Assembly (NCBI GenBank): GCA_017163975.1
Contig: JAFFSR010000220.1
Coordinates: 13,410,001 to 13,474,000 of the forward strand
Source of the DNA: Anastatus disparis
Taxonomy: Eukaryota > Arthropoda > Insecta > Hymenoptera > Eupelmidae
Length of the DNA stretch: 64,000 nt
Direction: 5' to 3'
Shown one piece after another: positions 10,101 through 23,362 of the stretch. Below the pieces are notes generated by a model. That model searched no databases and was not told where the DNA came from. It saw only the letters and a list, made by a program, of their open reading frames with translations. Each line of letters starts with the position of its first letter. The first letter of the stretch is position 1. A program made the translations under genes and the position numbers.

Positions 10101-12880
10101 TAACCAGAAAATATGGTTATGATAAATAAAATTTACGAGCCGTGCGATTTAATGTAATTTACCATCTACTTTCATTGGTGTTAATGACAAAAAAAAAAGT
10201 AATATCATAATCTTAACTACAAAAAAAAGCTCATCAATCCGTTAAACATTCTCGCGTATATCAAATTTCATTCAATGATACGTGAAGTCATCCATTATTC
10301 CACACAGTGTACACAATTCCAGCAAGTATCGTTAATAAAACTCGCACTTTGAAAAAATTCTTTCGCGCATGATTCATACGTTCCATGTATATGTTTATGT
10401 TAATCTCGAATATTACGCATTTTTTTAAAAATGTCTGAGCGATGATGGCTCGGATCAACAAGATCGGGATGTGTATACAACACCTACTTGCTTGAATTTT
10501 GTTCCTTCCTCATTTTTATAAATAGAAGTTTAAACGATTAATTGATTAACCTATTATGATTGTTTGTTTTCTTTACAAGTACCATAACATTGCTTTTATT
10601 TTTTTAGATGTAACGTGCATACAAGTGAGAACATTTTTTTAAATTCTGAATTTAATTTATTTCTTCTGCTTGAAATTTAAAAGGACTTTGCTTTTATTTT
10701 AAGTAATTTTTAAAAATTGTTCAGGTTTAGACAACTACTCGAAATGCGTTTGAAAAATATGCAAAATACGTTAACGTGATCGAAAAATGAATTTGTGACC
10801 GTAATAGAAGAGAACCAATAATTAATTGGACTGGAAATAATACAATTTTTTAATGTAGCTCAACAGTTCGTGAATGGTTCATAAAATAAAAGGTACCGAC
10901 TTATTTTTTTTATTAATTATTTAGTTATTAAATAAACTTGATAAATTCTTAAATAAATTCAAAATTCGAATATTTCATGTTTTCATCACCAATGTTATAT
11001 TTTTTTGATTGTGTCGAATTTGCAAATAATTTAATAAATAAGCTATTATTACTTAAGCATTATAATAATACTTGAAGATTTTATATCAAATCGAAATATT
11101 TAGAGAAACTATTCTAATTATGAGTGAATGAATCGGATACTTTAAATTAAAATTTTAGTAATAAAAGCAGCATAAATAATTTTTTTTAGTGAAAAAATGA
11201 TATACTTTTCTCCATAGTTCGGTTTATGAACATTTTTTACATATCATTTTTATTTCTCTAGTTTTAGTACAGCAGCAATGATAAAACAAAAATTGAATTA
11301 AAATTAAAATTTCAAAATCAAATTTTAAAGATTAATAATAATAAGAGTCAATATACCAGTACGTACACAACTGAACATAACCAATCCTTTAAACGCAAAC
11401 AAACTTCTTCTAAAAACATTTAAACAATAAATTTTGTAATTATTGTAATATCAATGGATATAACACAATTTTTTTTTAAATTATCAGCTGATTGACCTTA
11501 GTATGACTTTATACTGCTTATTAGTCGCAGAAAATATGAAATAAAAGAACAATTTTTCAAAAATTTAGATATACTAAAAATATTTAAATCGGATTCAATG
11601 AGTCTTGCTGTATTAGACTTATTCTACTTAAATTAATAACAAGACCATTGTTGATAAATTTTAAAGTTCTAATTTTTAAAATATTTTCATATTTTTAAAT
11701 TATTTTTATAAAATCTTCTTAAATTTGATACCTAAATAACGCACTATTGATTTTAGGAATATTTCCTTTTTCAAAACTAGTTTAAAAAAAATATTTCTAA
11801 AATCAACCATAAGAATTCGTTACATCAAACGAGTATTCCCTTACAGCAATCTCAACTTACAAAGCACAATTGCGACTATCCTATAGCAGCATTCACGATC
11901 TCCCCTCTTATATATACTTAGACAATCTATTTTTTCTCTTTCTTTTATTGTGCCGTTGAGTCTGGAGCCCATGCCGGCATCGCTTTTCGGCGTCCCAGCG
12001 TACATCTTCAAATCGAAGGGTTCAAATCTTAAAGAAGAATTCAGAAACCATGTAGAAAAATAAATTGTAAATTGAGTAAAGCTAAATCAATGGTTATGTT
12101 GACAGAAGTTGATTCTCTAACAATTTTATGTTTTTATTTATATACGTTAGTTTTAGGTCAACGTAACAATTATTATTTTTTTTTTAATATATCATAGAGC
12201 TCAGAATATTAATTTTTTAACATCATTCATTAAATATAATAAATAGTACCCTGCTGCTTTAATTAAAATAAAATATTTAAAATAATACAAATTAATTTTT
12301 AAGCGGACTATAGCTAAATATAAAATGGAACTGCTCATTCGAATGAGAAATCGATAAAGCAAGAATCAAATGAAATTTTTCTACGGGTATTTTAGAGTTA
12401 GGGGAAAATAAGAAAGAAAAGTTGAAATTAAAACATTAAAGTTTCAAAAGAAATCGATTCGTGTTAATAAATTATGAGAAAAATTTAAGGTACCAAAAGA
12501 AAATTAAGGAATCTTTAAACCTTGTACAAAATTAAGAAAGTCAAACCATAAGACGCGCAAGTAAATGAAAAAATAGTTTTCACAGCTTATCATTCGTAAT
12601 TATTCATTATACACAAAAATAAAAATGAATTCATCAAATATTAATTAACACTTGTCCAAACCTCGCAGCTATGATTGAAAAACATTCAACAATAATTTTC
12701 AATACGCAATTTTTCTTCTTAAAACTATAATAAGTAAAGCATCTCTCCGATACAATCGAAAAATAAGAAAGTATAAAAAAATCGCGAATTCGTATCAAAA
12801 TAAACAGAACATCCAACGGCAGCAAGAAACAAGAAGAAGATAAAAAAAAAGAGGGGAACGCACATCTGTAAGAAGAAAGT
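7114..12880. other. Intergenic region with only minor structure
   Basis: This 5.8-kb AT-rich stretch has no convincing coding exon. Minor signals are a 17-bp-arm hairpin at 8080-8116, a possible TATA-type promoter context near 8850 (TATAAAGTTG, preceded by TACGTAACGTCA), and a small GC pocket with a short open frame at about 11,947-12,063. None is supported well enough to be called a gene. Confidence 0.55.
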
Positions 12881-12999
12881 ATATGGTCGCGTATATATGT
12901 TTGCGCGGGTAAAGGAAGGCGAGGCGGCGTTAAAGTTACACGGCGTAGAGGGGATATTTAGGAAGAACATTACTGAAAAGACAAACCGACGCTACGCTT

Positions 13000-13159
13000 T
13001 AGTCAAACGCGCGCAACACCAGCACACGCTACAGTTGTTCTCCAGCCGCATCGTAACTTTATTGTGCGTCTTTGTAGAAAGTTCCATTTGTTGATTGAAG
13101 CCATAAGAAGAGCAAAAATCTTCATTCTCTATTCTTCGGTTAAAGCTCGCTTCTAAAAA
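13000..13159 (+). other. Probable non-coding first exon of the four-TM protein gene
   Basis: The sequence here has a higher G+C content than its surroundings and ends in a strong splice donor (AAAAAC then GTAAGTATC at 13160). No acceptor precedes it at an obvious place, which fits a first exon. The next plus-strand exon with a good acceptor (TTCTGCTTTCAG ending at 23352) holds the start codon of the Snakeskin-like gene. Joining them implies a 10.2-kb intron. The start of transcription is placed only roughly. This is inference from splice signals and composition. Confidence 0.4.
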
Positions 13160-14008
13160 CGTAAGTATCAAAATACTTTCTATGCGATTAAATTTAAGAT
13201 TCGATTGACTCGTACGTTATTTTCAAAAATTCACGTATACGCGTTTGATACAATAAAGCCGAAATTGCTGTTTTTACACCTGTTGCTCCGAAACGTAATT
13301 GCGGAGTTTTGTAAAAACGAAAGCTTAGACAATGATATAAGATAGCAAATTTGAAACGTTTTATTATACATTACATTGTTTGCCTTTGATACTTGATACG
13401 CGACATCAATGTCAAAGTATAGTGTAGAAATAAAAAGGTTATGCATGTAAATATTATACGGTATTGTTTAAGCGTCTCAAGGAATGTTTTCGTTGCGTAA
13501 TTATTTGAAATTCATATTAAGATTTGTCTTTCGGTGTAAATAAAATTTAAAGAAATTTTTTTTGTTATCGAAAAGAAGTCGACTTGCTATTTATTCGCGG
13601 CGAGTATTATTTTTATGGACTGATTAAAAAAACTTCTTTTAGTGTTTTATTCATTAATTTATTAGAAAAAATGATTTTTAAAAATATATTTCTAAATTGA
13701 TGATTATGATATATGGATTTCATCAAAACGACAAGTCAATATTTTCTCATACATATAAAAACTTTTAAGAATGTTACTTTCAAATTTTTAATAATTTTAA
13801 CCACTTTTATAAAGATTATATCACTTTTATAAAGTATGGTTTTACAGCATTATGATTAAATATGTATTTAATTTATTCAAATCAGTGAAAACAATGTTAA
13901 AAGTTAAAGAATCAAGTTTCAATTCGAATTTCTCTCGAGAACTCAATTTCAATTAAGAATTGCTATAATAGGCATGATAGTTACCGGTACAATATCATAA
14001 ACAGAGCT

Positions 14009-14172
14009 CGTCGTGGCTCACTTGGTAGAGCGATGGATTCATAATCTCGAGTTCGAATCCTGCTCTCGGCCGGTTTATGTGCTTTGTTCACAAATATATA
14101 TTGACGATCTACTTTGCTAATTAACATCGAAATGATAGCAAAAATACAGACGTTATATTAAATTTTAAAAAA
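14009..14172 (+). mobile_element. tRNA-derived SINE, copy 2
   Basis: It starts CGTGGCTCACTTGGTAGAGC (A box) and has GAGTTCGAATCC (B box), then the body TATGTGCTTTGTTCACAAA and a tail ending ACAGACGTTATATTAAATTTT. Compared with the 34.8-kb copy it lacks 8 bases between the anticodon arm and the T arm, and about 25 bases of the body. It lies in the proposed first intron of the four-TM gene. Confidence 0.85.
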
Positions 14173-17100
14173 ATATAATTAAATCAGTAACAATAAAATA
14201 AAATATTAAGATTTTCATGTTTTCGTCCTGGTACTTTGTATTATTAACTATTATCAATCAATTACAACTATGATTTTGTAATATCAAATGTTATTTGAAC
14301 ATTTTTTTTAATCATTATTTATTACAAACTTCAAAAATTATTTAATTTCTTAATTCGTTGTACATAAAATAGTAAATACCACGATATAAAAAGAATCTCG
14401 TTAAAAAATAAGATAATAACCAAATAATACATTCTCGATTTCATAATCTGTTGCTCCAATAGTGTATACTTAAAAAAAAAAAATATTTACGCGTAAACAA
14501 ACGTGTTTTCGTGCTCGAGCCACATTAAATCCTCGGCGTCGTCTGATTTTTTTAAAAATATTCTTTTTTTTTCTCCTCGTCCATGGCCGATGGTGTGTAT
14601 ACCCTTTTGCGACGAGAGCCACGCCTCATGGCGCGCCTATATATATAATACCACGAAATTCAAGCCTTGCGTATATATACAGATAACAGAATCACAGGGT
14701 ATCCTTTGGCATTTCTTTTATTTTTCTTTTATAGTTATTTTTATTACATTAATTCCGGGTTCGAAGCAGAATCGATCGTGAGCTTTCGATAAAAATTCAA
14801 CTCCCGCGATGTGCGTTATCGGAAAAGATCGGTGCTGATAATGATTCAATGTTAATCGAATTAAAATTTAGATTTAATGTTAGTTTAATGTGATTTTGAT
14901 AAAAGAATAAGCTTTAAATTATAAACAAAAATTTATACCGTTTAAATCTAAGCAAAATTTCAATAATTTAAATTTCAAATATAAAGAAATTAATATTGAA
15001 TTTTAAAAGCGCAAACATTACACCGAAGTTTAGTCATCAAAATAATGTTTGACCTCTCTTATATCAGCAGGAAGATATGATAAAATTAATTTCTCAAATA
15101 TTTACATGCTATTTCGCAATGGATTACCAAGTTTTCGAATAAATTTAGCAAAACATTTTTTTTAATATTGTAATATTTAAATTTTGAATTGGATTTCAAT
15201 TAATTTTATCATTCATAAAAACAGAAGTATAACATTTAAACTTCTAATGTAATACAGTTAAAAAAGCAACTCAAGCTAAAAAATTCATTAAATCTTTAAT
15301 ACGTCCGTTTCCTTCTCTTTCTTCCTTTCTGATGAATTTTTTTCCCTTACCGAAGACACCCACATGTGTTTGTACACAAAGGAACTCTATGGTGGGTATG
15401 AAGCGTGCGTGACGCAATATTGCTACAGGCGTCTTTTTTGGAGAATAATATAAATCGTATTAGTAAAAAGAAAGAAGGAAACGATCGGCTTTGCTAATCA
15501 AGTGGGTCGATACAATAGCACGTTGTTAAATGGATTTGTTGCTAATTGTATGCACATGCAATATGATCAATTATTCACTTGGAAATTTTTTATTTGAAAA
15601 AGAAATTGTTTCTTTGAGATTAATAGTAGTTAATGGAAAAAATACGTACGGAAAAGTAATAACTTTTTTTATAGTTGTTAGTACATGATAATAATTTTTT
15701 TTCTTGTTAGTTTACATATTTAAAATAACTTTTTTTTAAAAAGTTATTTTAAAAAAAAGAAAGAATGCAGTTCAAAGTTTTGAAAATTTTAAATAACAAT
15801 AAAATCATAGTCTTTTTTTAAATAGTCGGCAATTCACATAAATACAAATCGACAATTATAATACTTTATTTAATAACAATATGATAATGAGCGTATCGAC
15901 TATTTTTCAAAATTATTTCACCGATCGGATGACCATTGATTGAGTCATCGATTACATTCACAACAACAAATAAAATGCAGAATCGCAACAAACGTGTTTA
16001 CGATCAGTTGCAATTTAACTCAATCGACTATTATTAGTTAATTTATTCAAGACGATTCGTGCCATCATCCCAGCTAATTTATTTTAAAACGATCAAGCGT
16101 TTACCTGTTCTTGAAAATTAAATTTTAATCTCCCATAAATCCAGTATAAATAAAAAAAGCTTTTAACGTTCGTAAACAAACCTTAAATTTTTCTAAAACA
16201 CTCCAGCGATAATCTATACAAAACCAAAACACATTAAAGTCAAGCAAAAGAGAGAAAAGAAAAAAAATTAAATAATCCATGTTTCCGGTCTGTACGGCTT
16301 TGACAGTTTTACATTATACATCAGCTAAACGATATAAATATCCTTTCCAGACCCTGTGTACACACATACATAATATTCCCCTTTCACACACAGCACCAAA
16401 CAGTGCGCACTTTTTCTCCTTCGTATACATACTTTCTTGCATGCCACGTGTGCGTCTTACAATCTTCGGCGAGACGATATACGTTGTTTTGGTAACTGAA
16501 AATAGAAATTTTTTTTTTCTTTTCTTTCGCATAAACTTGTTTGAGATTTAACAATTTTTATAAAAAGAAGACGACGTTTTTTCATTCAGTCTCCCCTTTT
16601 TTTTGCATTCGGTTTTTGTGAATGGGAATTGATTTTAAAATTTTAATTGATTTCGAAGATGAAATCATGATTATTTGAATTTTAATATATACGATGAGTA
16701 AAATGTGTAACGATAACATTTACGTGAACTAGATTTTCGGAACATTGTTTCAAAATTCTGCTTATTAGTTCTATTATTAAATCATTTATTATACTATAAA
16801 CGATCAAAATATCTTTAAACTTTCCAAGCACTTCCAAAACGGACTTGAATTGGCGAATCAACGTTATTTATTAATTCTATCATACGATCGCTGTTAAGAA
16901 AGCTTTTTCAAAAGCGTAAACTGTACATGTATGTATACGTATTGTAGCGTAAAAGGTATACAAGAGCGCGAATTCCAGCACGCGTACGTGATTGACCTCG
17001 CTTGCGCCCATCTTTGGTTTCAATCCAAAGAAAAGTATCTACGTGTGTATAGAGGCCGTACAGTAAAAAAAAAAAAAAATAATAAAATTGGATGCTTTCG

Positions 17101-18535
17101 AACGTAAAGCTCGAGTCTTTTTTTTCTTCTTCGAGTATTGTAAGTAGGCACAAGTGCGTTTCAACGGCGATTATTTATTTTTATTCTGGGTAGAAGTTTA
17201 CACACACGATGGATTATGTAGACTGCGTAAAATAAAGTTCTATAGTTTCCTTTGCATAATTCAATGCTTTACGTATTAAGAGCGAAAAGCTTATTGTTTC
17301 GTTGAATTTATTTTTTTTAAATAACGTTATATTATTGATTGATCTTCCGTTTTTAGTTTGTTCATTTAATTTAATTAATTAATAAATATTTGATTAATTG
17401 TGTTGTACACATTAATACACGAGTCTCGGAAATGAAAGTATTAGGCGCAGTTAAAGTGTTTTGAATTAAAGCTTTAAGCGTATTGATTCCGTAGACTTTA
17501 AAAGTTAGAAAAGTAAAACATTTAAGTTGTGTGAACAAGCCGATATAATGTATTACGCGGTAGAGCTGTGATAAAGAAAAAGTTCTTAGAAATCATATGA
17601 CATCATTTACGAATTTACCTCGACACTGTATCGTAACACCTGCGTTAAATTTTATTTTTATTTTCATTACACTAATGATTACGTAAAATTAAATTTTATT
17701 AAATTTCTTGTGTCCGGTAAAGTAACATTTCATCGAAGCAAAATAATTTTTTAAAAAGTTTATCATTTGAAATCTAAAATCCATCTGAAGAGTCAAAACA
17801 AATTTTTTAACATGAACAATAAAATTATTCTAAACGTTAAAAAAATCTTAAATTTTCAAAGTACAATACTAATAGAGACAACAACCTCGATAAGTCACAA
17901 ATATCTTTTTAATAGAATCTAAGACATTGTGCAGTTTTAAAAGTAGGTCAAAAACACGCACCTTATTTCTTTTTCCTTACAGCGCTAATCTGAGTCAGTA
18001 TAATAAATGTAAATAATGCGTATATATAGACGATGACGATAATTAAGCGGATTTTAAGCTCAATTTCTTTCATGGGTGCCGAACGGTTGCAGGAAGCTAT
18101 AACGGGCGAGGTTTAGATTATTTAAATATTAAGCGTGCGTTATGATGTTATTACATAATTAATGGATTTTCAATGTTAATTTGTATTGACATTTTATAAA
18201 TAATCTTACATAAATTTTATTAATTTGATTTCGTGTTTTCTTTTTCTTTTTTTACAAAATATGATAAAGGAGTATATTTATAGTTCTGTTTGTATATAAA
18301 TTTCTTTTAATGTTTTACGAATTTCAAAAATAAATACGTAGAATTTTATTAATGTCCACAAATAAAAAGAAATTAATTTGAAAATTTTTTCAAAACAATT
18401 CTTAAAATTAAGTATTAATTCGTATGCCAAACAAAAATTTTTCATGTGCGTTCGAAAACATTGTTATTCAAATTATTTTTTAGAATTTGAATTAAATCTA
18501 AAAAATTATGCCAATATGACTAGAAACAAGAACTT
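14173..18535. other. Intronic AT-rich sequence, no gene seen
   Basis: This part of the proposed 10-kb first intron has no coding exon with acceptable splice sites. Short pockets of higher G+C (about 15,300-15,440 and 18,050-18,120) could be regulatory, but nothing specific is recognised. Confidence 0.5.
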
Positions 18536-18537
18536 AC

Positions 18538-18637
18538 ACTTGCTTTGTTCACAAATACACTGTGAAACCTCCGTCGCTAATTAGCATCGTAATGATAGCA
18601 TTAATACAGCGACGTTAAATAAAATTTAAAAAAAAAG
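18538..18637 (+). mobile_element. tRNA-derived SINE, copy 3 (5'-truncated)
   Basis: Only the 3' part is present: CTTTGTTCACAAATACACTG, then CCTCCGTCGCTAATTAGCATC, and a tail with GCGACGTTAAATAAAATTT. The tRNA head is missing, as expected from incomplete reverse transcription. This copy preserves the tail stem CGTCGC...GCGACG intact. Confidence 0.85.
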
Positions 18638-18639
18638 TC

Positions 18640-21600
18640 GATTTTGAATGACTGCAATTGCTCATTTTCTTTTCAGCTTTTGAACAGTGTAGTTCGATTA
18701 GAGATGCGTAATAATCACATTAATATGATTCATTAGTATTTTTATGAAATTTTGAATTTATTATGCAGATAAGTGTCAAATAAATAAAAAATAAAATTGA
18801 CGTATACGTCCTCTTACACACTAAAGGGTTAATTTAATGCTTATTATTTTGACAGTCTTTCAGATTTTATTTTTCATTTTAAACAATGTTTTCGCTTTCC
18901 CATAATAAATAAAAATTTTATTATTAATAATATAACTGGGACACATTCAATAATATCGCTAATTCAAAACAAACAATTTTTTCTCCTTAAAAAACAACAA
19001 GTGTACATTCAACTTTCACTTTCAACCTCATTCTTTCACGCATCTTATATACCCTTACTTTTTTAAAAAACACAAACATCAAAGATAATTGCTCTTACGT
19101 ATATATAAATCGATGAAGTATTTTTAGCCGTGAAATTGAAGACAAATATTAAATTTTAAAATACTCAAGCGTACAATTAAAATGAAAGATAGTTCGCCTT
19201 CGTTGTGAAAAATCTGTGTCAGTCGTATAAGGCTTTCTAATTAACAAGAAGATAATGTAGATAACTGCTAATTTATTTTTGATTATGTGGATATAAGGCA
19301 AAACTATAGAATATTCCATGCGATCAATATACATAAGCATACGCACGCGTGTATTTTATTAAGATATACTTGTTTGTCATATTAACTAAAAACTGTATAT
19401 TTATATGTTAAAATACAGAACGTTGACAATTCTTAAACGACTAAATTACGTTATAATGAGCTTCCTCTTTGATTCCATGATTTGATAACAAAAAAAAAAA
19501 ATTACTGTTAAACGTATATGAAAAATATTTCACGTGAAATTTGGTCAGTTGAATAATTTTTGTCCGATGACGTAACGCGCAAATGTAAATCTCTCGAAGT
19601 ATACAAAAAATAATCCGGAGGCCATCATGTTAACTTGTTTTCTGCGTATTACATAAAAAAAGTAATTAACAAAAAAAATATAATTTTTAATAAAAAAAAA
19701 AATGGTACAACTTTTATTTAAAGTTTTGTTTCAAGAATTTTCAAATTAAAACTACGAATGTTTTAAAATAATTTCAAAGTTGAAATTACATGCGAATAAT
19801 GAAAAGAAATTATGTATATTCCAGCCTAAAATAAAAGATTATTTCTTTGGTAAAAATGACAAATAACCGTATTTTGTCGATTAATGAACCCCGATCGAAT
19901 CGTTAAAAATAAAATAATTTACATTAATAATTCACTTGATTTTAATATTATTACGTTATTAAAAGATCAAATCGCCACCTCTTATTCAAATCACGAGTTA
20001 ATCTTATCAATCCATCTTTATTATACACCCAATCAACGCCAACGACAACATTCATCAAAAAGGTCTATCTAAATTCATTCATCAGTTCCACATTCACCTT
20101 TGATATTCGTTCGCCCTAAAATTAAAAAAAAAAGAAGGGAAATAAAAGTATGGCTACTTAGAAAACAGAAACTAAGCACTCAACTAACATACTTGGATAT
20201 TTAAAGAAAGGGTGGCAAGTAAAAAAAAAAAAGAAAGAGAAGAAAAATTTTTTTGCGTCATGCTGCGAAAATAGAAAGAAACAATTTAATCCAGACCGAG
20301 GCTATATGTGAAGTTTAATTTGTGTCCACGTCATTGGCTATGCGTGCGGACTTGATAAAATTCTTAGCTAATTCGTTTTTTTTTCTTCTTCATCTTTTCT
20401 TCTTTTTTTTCCAACCATTTGTAATTCTCTGCGCGCGGTATTGCTTTGAAACATTTTTCATTTTATGCTGATTCTTTAGATTAAACGAAAATAGCTTGAA
20501 GTAGGATTGAGAAGAACGTTAAAAAGAATATAGGAAGGTCGTAGAGTTATCTGATCATATTTTTCTATTACATATTGATATTAATTTTCTTTTATCGTAA
20601 CGCAATATTTATGAATTTCACTTTGAATCGCGGTTCGCAAACAGGCAGTGAAATTATTTTTAGATCAGAACTAAATTATTTACGTTTAGAAAAAGTATTG
20701 GTCTGATTTGTCTAATTTTAAAGTCAATTTTATGAATAGAAATATTTTTATCATAAACAATTACTTAATAACATCCAATTTTTTATTTATGAGACATAAA
20801 TGTATTGTATTCACAAAAATAAGTTTCGACAAAAAATTAATTGGGTAATTAAAGAAATTGATTTTCAATAAAAAAATTCATAAAAAATAATTTATGCACA
20901 ATTCATAATTCATCATAAATAATACAATTGCTTAATTTTATTTTTTTCAATTTCGAGCTAATGGCATTCACAAAATTTTTTTAAAGTAAACTTTAAACGT
21001 ACATATTTATATCTCTTGAATTTTTATCATTTCCTTCGGATCATTCGACTATTCTGAATCAGCGATGAGCGCATACTTGTAAAGAATTATAATTTTTTTT
21101 TATTTTCATTGTGGAGTCATGACATGAATCATTTTATCTACAATAATAAATATATTATTGTGACATCTTTTATGTTGAGGGTATTATACCATAATTATCA
21201 GTATTAGATATGAAATTAACTTGGATATTCGCTAATCTTACTAGGAATTATATATTATCACATTTTTTTAATTATACAAAATATTATCTCAAAATTACGT
21301 TCTTCTATTATTAATTAGAATTTTGTTATTAAAAACAAAACATCTCGAAATAAAATTTTTCAAAAATAGTTTTACGAGATGAAAATAAAAACTTTTTTTT
21401 TTATCTCACGTCAAACTTTGCATTATTTGTCGTTTCTTTTGAAAATCCAAAGGAAAATTATACAATACGAATGAAATACAATCGATAAATGTCAAACGGG
21501 AAATTTTTGCATTGCTTGTGTTCTTTTTATAAATTTGCTTATCTATTCGGAAAAGTAAATTTTATCGATAAAACTTGTATGAATCAATTTGGAAACCAGT

Positions 21601-23352
21601 TTATTCCATCATAAATGCAAGATTTACTTGAATTTTTTATAAGACTATTACTCATTAAAAAAATTCTATTTTCATATACTGATGATTCATTTCAGTTGAT
21701 TGTTAAAAAATATTAATTATCTTATCTTTAAAAATTTTTTTGACTAATTTAATCTATTTGTAATTATTTACAGCTTAATTTGAAAAAAGGAAATTTTTTA
21801 ATTAAAAGGAATATGAAAGAAAATTCATATTAAAAATTAAATCTTATAAGATTTTTCAAACTCTTTCTCATAATTAAACTAAATGTAATATTTAAATAAT
21901 TGTAAATTATTAATAATATTTTGAAAGTAATTAGTAAATATATTTAATGAATTTTCATTATCACTATTATAAGGCCAACACATTAATCATTCTAAATATT
22001 AACGTTTATCGATGTTACTAATACTAAATTAATACTTAATTAAATTCAATATCAAAACATTGTCAATCATGCAATAAACAGTAAAACAATCGATTACACC
22101 TCATCTATAATTACATTAGTTGCACATAATTTCAGATTTTCCAATAAATTACCATTTGATTAAGAGCGCAATCACATTAAATACTCCATACTCAAGTCAC
22201 ACCCTTTCTATACCATCAAAGCTTTTTTCATGATCGTATATTTTCAACTCTTCGTAACCTACCATTCGTCATTAACATTTTATTTTCGTTTCATCTTTTG
22301 TATGCCATTACGTACTTTATTATTGTTACCTTTTTTAATGTCAGTATACTTACTTTTTATTTTTCACATTTTTCTTACGACGTAATATTTATCGATTAGT
22401 CGCTACACCCAAGTTTAATCTACTTTTCATTTATAACAAATTCTTATGTACAGGTATTATACCATCTATACATTTGTAACTATATATATAGCTTATGTTT
22501 TTTTGCTTTTTGCCCGAGTCTCGTTTAAAGCCATGAGCTTTTAACAGCGACGTTGACCTACTATTTTCTCGAGGCCAAGAAACTTGCTGAGACTATAAAA
22601 AATGAGGTTTATGGGGAATAATGCGTTTCTGTGTTACACACACGCACAGACACACACACATACACATATATATATATAATATAATATGTAGTAACATACA
22701 TGCGCGTGTATACAAATACAAATTTTTGAATTAAAAAGAACGATTTGTTTATCGATTAATAAATAAAATTGAGTTTAACATTTTATGAACGACTTGTGGT
22801 TTTGACACTTGAGAAAATATACGTATAGATTAAGTACTTCTTTTATTGCTCATTACTTTTAAATTGAATGTATTTTTCTTTCTGTTTAAAAAAATAATTA
22901 CCGTCGTTACATTTTTTGTGATTACTATTAAAACTTAAATACAGCAACAAAAGAGAAATCGATTATTTTTTTTTAAATGTATTCTTTTTATATAATTAAA
23001 AAATTTTAAATATTTTAAGTTATTATATGCTGTTAAAAATGTTTAATTATAAGACACATAAAAATGATTGGTTTAATATTTTAGATTGATATATTTCACG
23101 TCATATAAAAAACTGTATATTAGCTTTATTTCTCATAATTAAAAATTTCATTATTAAATCATAGCTTCTCTTGTGCTCTAATTATTGTCATCATGAAATG
23201 AAAAAAAGAGCAATAACGAGAAATTCCAACTTATTGACCAGAAGAATTTTCATGACAACTTTTATGAACTATTATTCTTCTGATTCTTAGATGTCACAAT
23301 AATTTATTTTTCATATTATTTATTTCTCATTTTATTATTTTTCTGCTTTCAG
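18640..23352. other. Remainder of proposed first intron, no gene seen
   Basis: AT-rich sequence without convincing exons. A CA/TA microsatellite lies at about 22,633-22,690. A pocket of higher complexity with TTGACC, CTCGAGGCC and similar words is at about 22,500-22,610. Confidence 0.5.
22633..22690. repeat. CA/TA microsatellite
   Basis: An imperfect run of CA repeats (ACACACACGCACAGACACAC and on) passes directly into a TA run and ends near 22,690. Confidence 0.85.
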
Positions 23353-23362
23353 ATAAACAAAA

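Noticed and set aside
12634..13094. Short frames on both strands around 12.6-13.1 kb
   Set aside because: The overlapping frames have no domains; splice signals suggest a non-coding first exon instead.
16279..17153. Overlapping frames at 16.3-17.2 kb as genes
   Set aside because: Low-complexity, overlapping on both strands and without splice context; they lie inside the proposed first intron of the four-TM gene.
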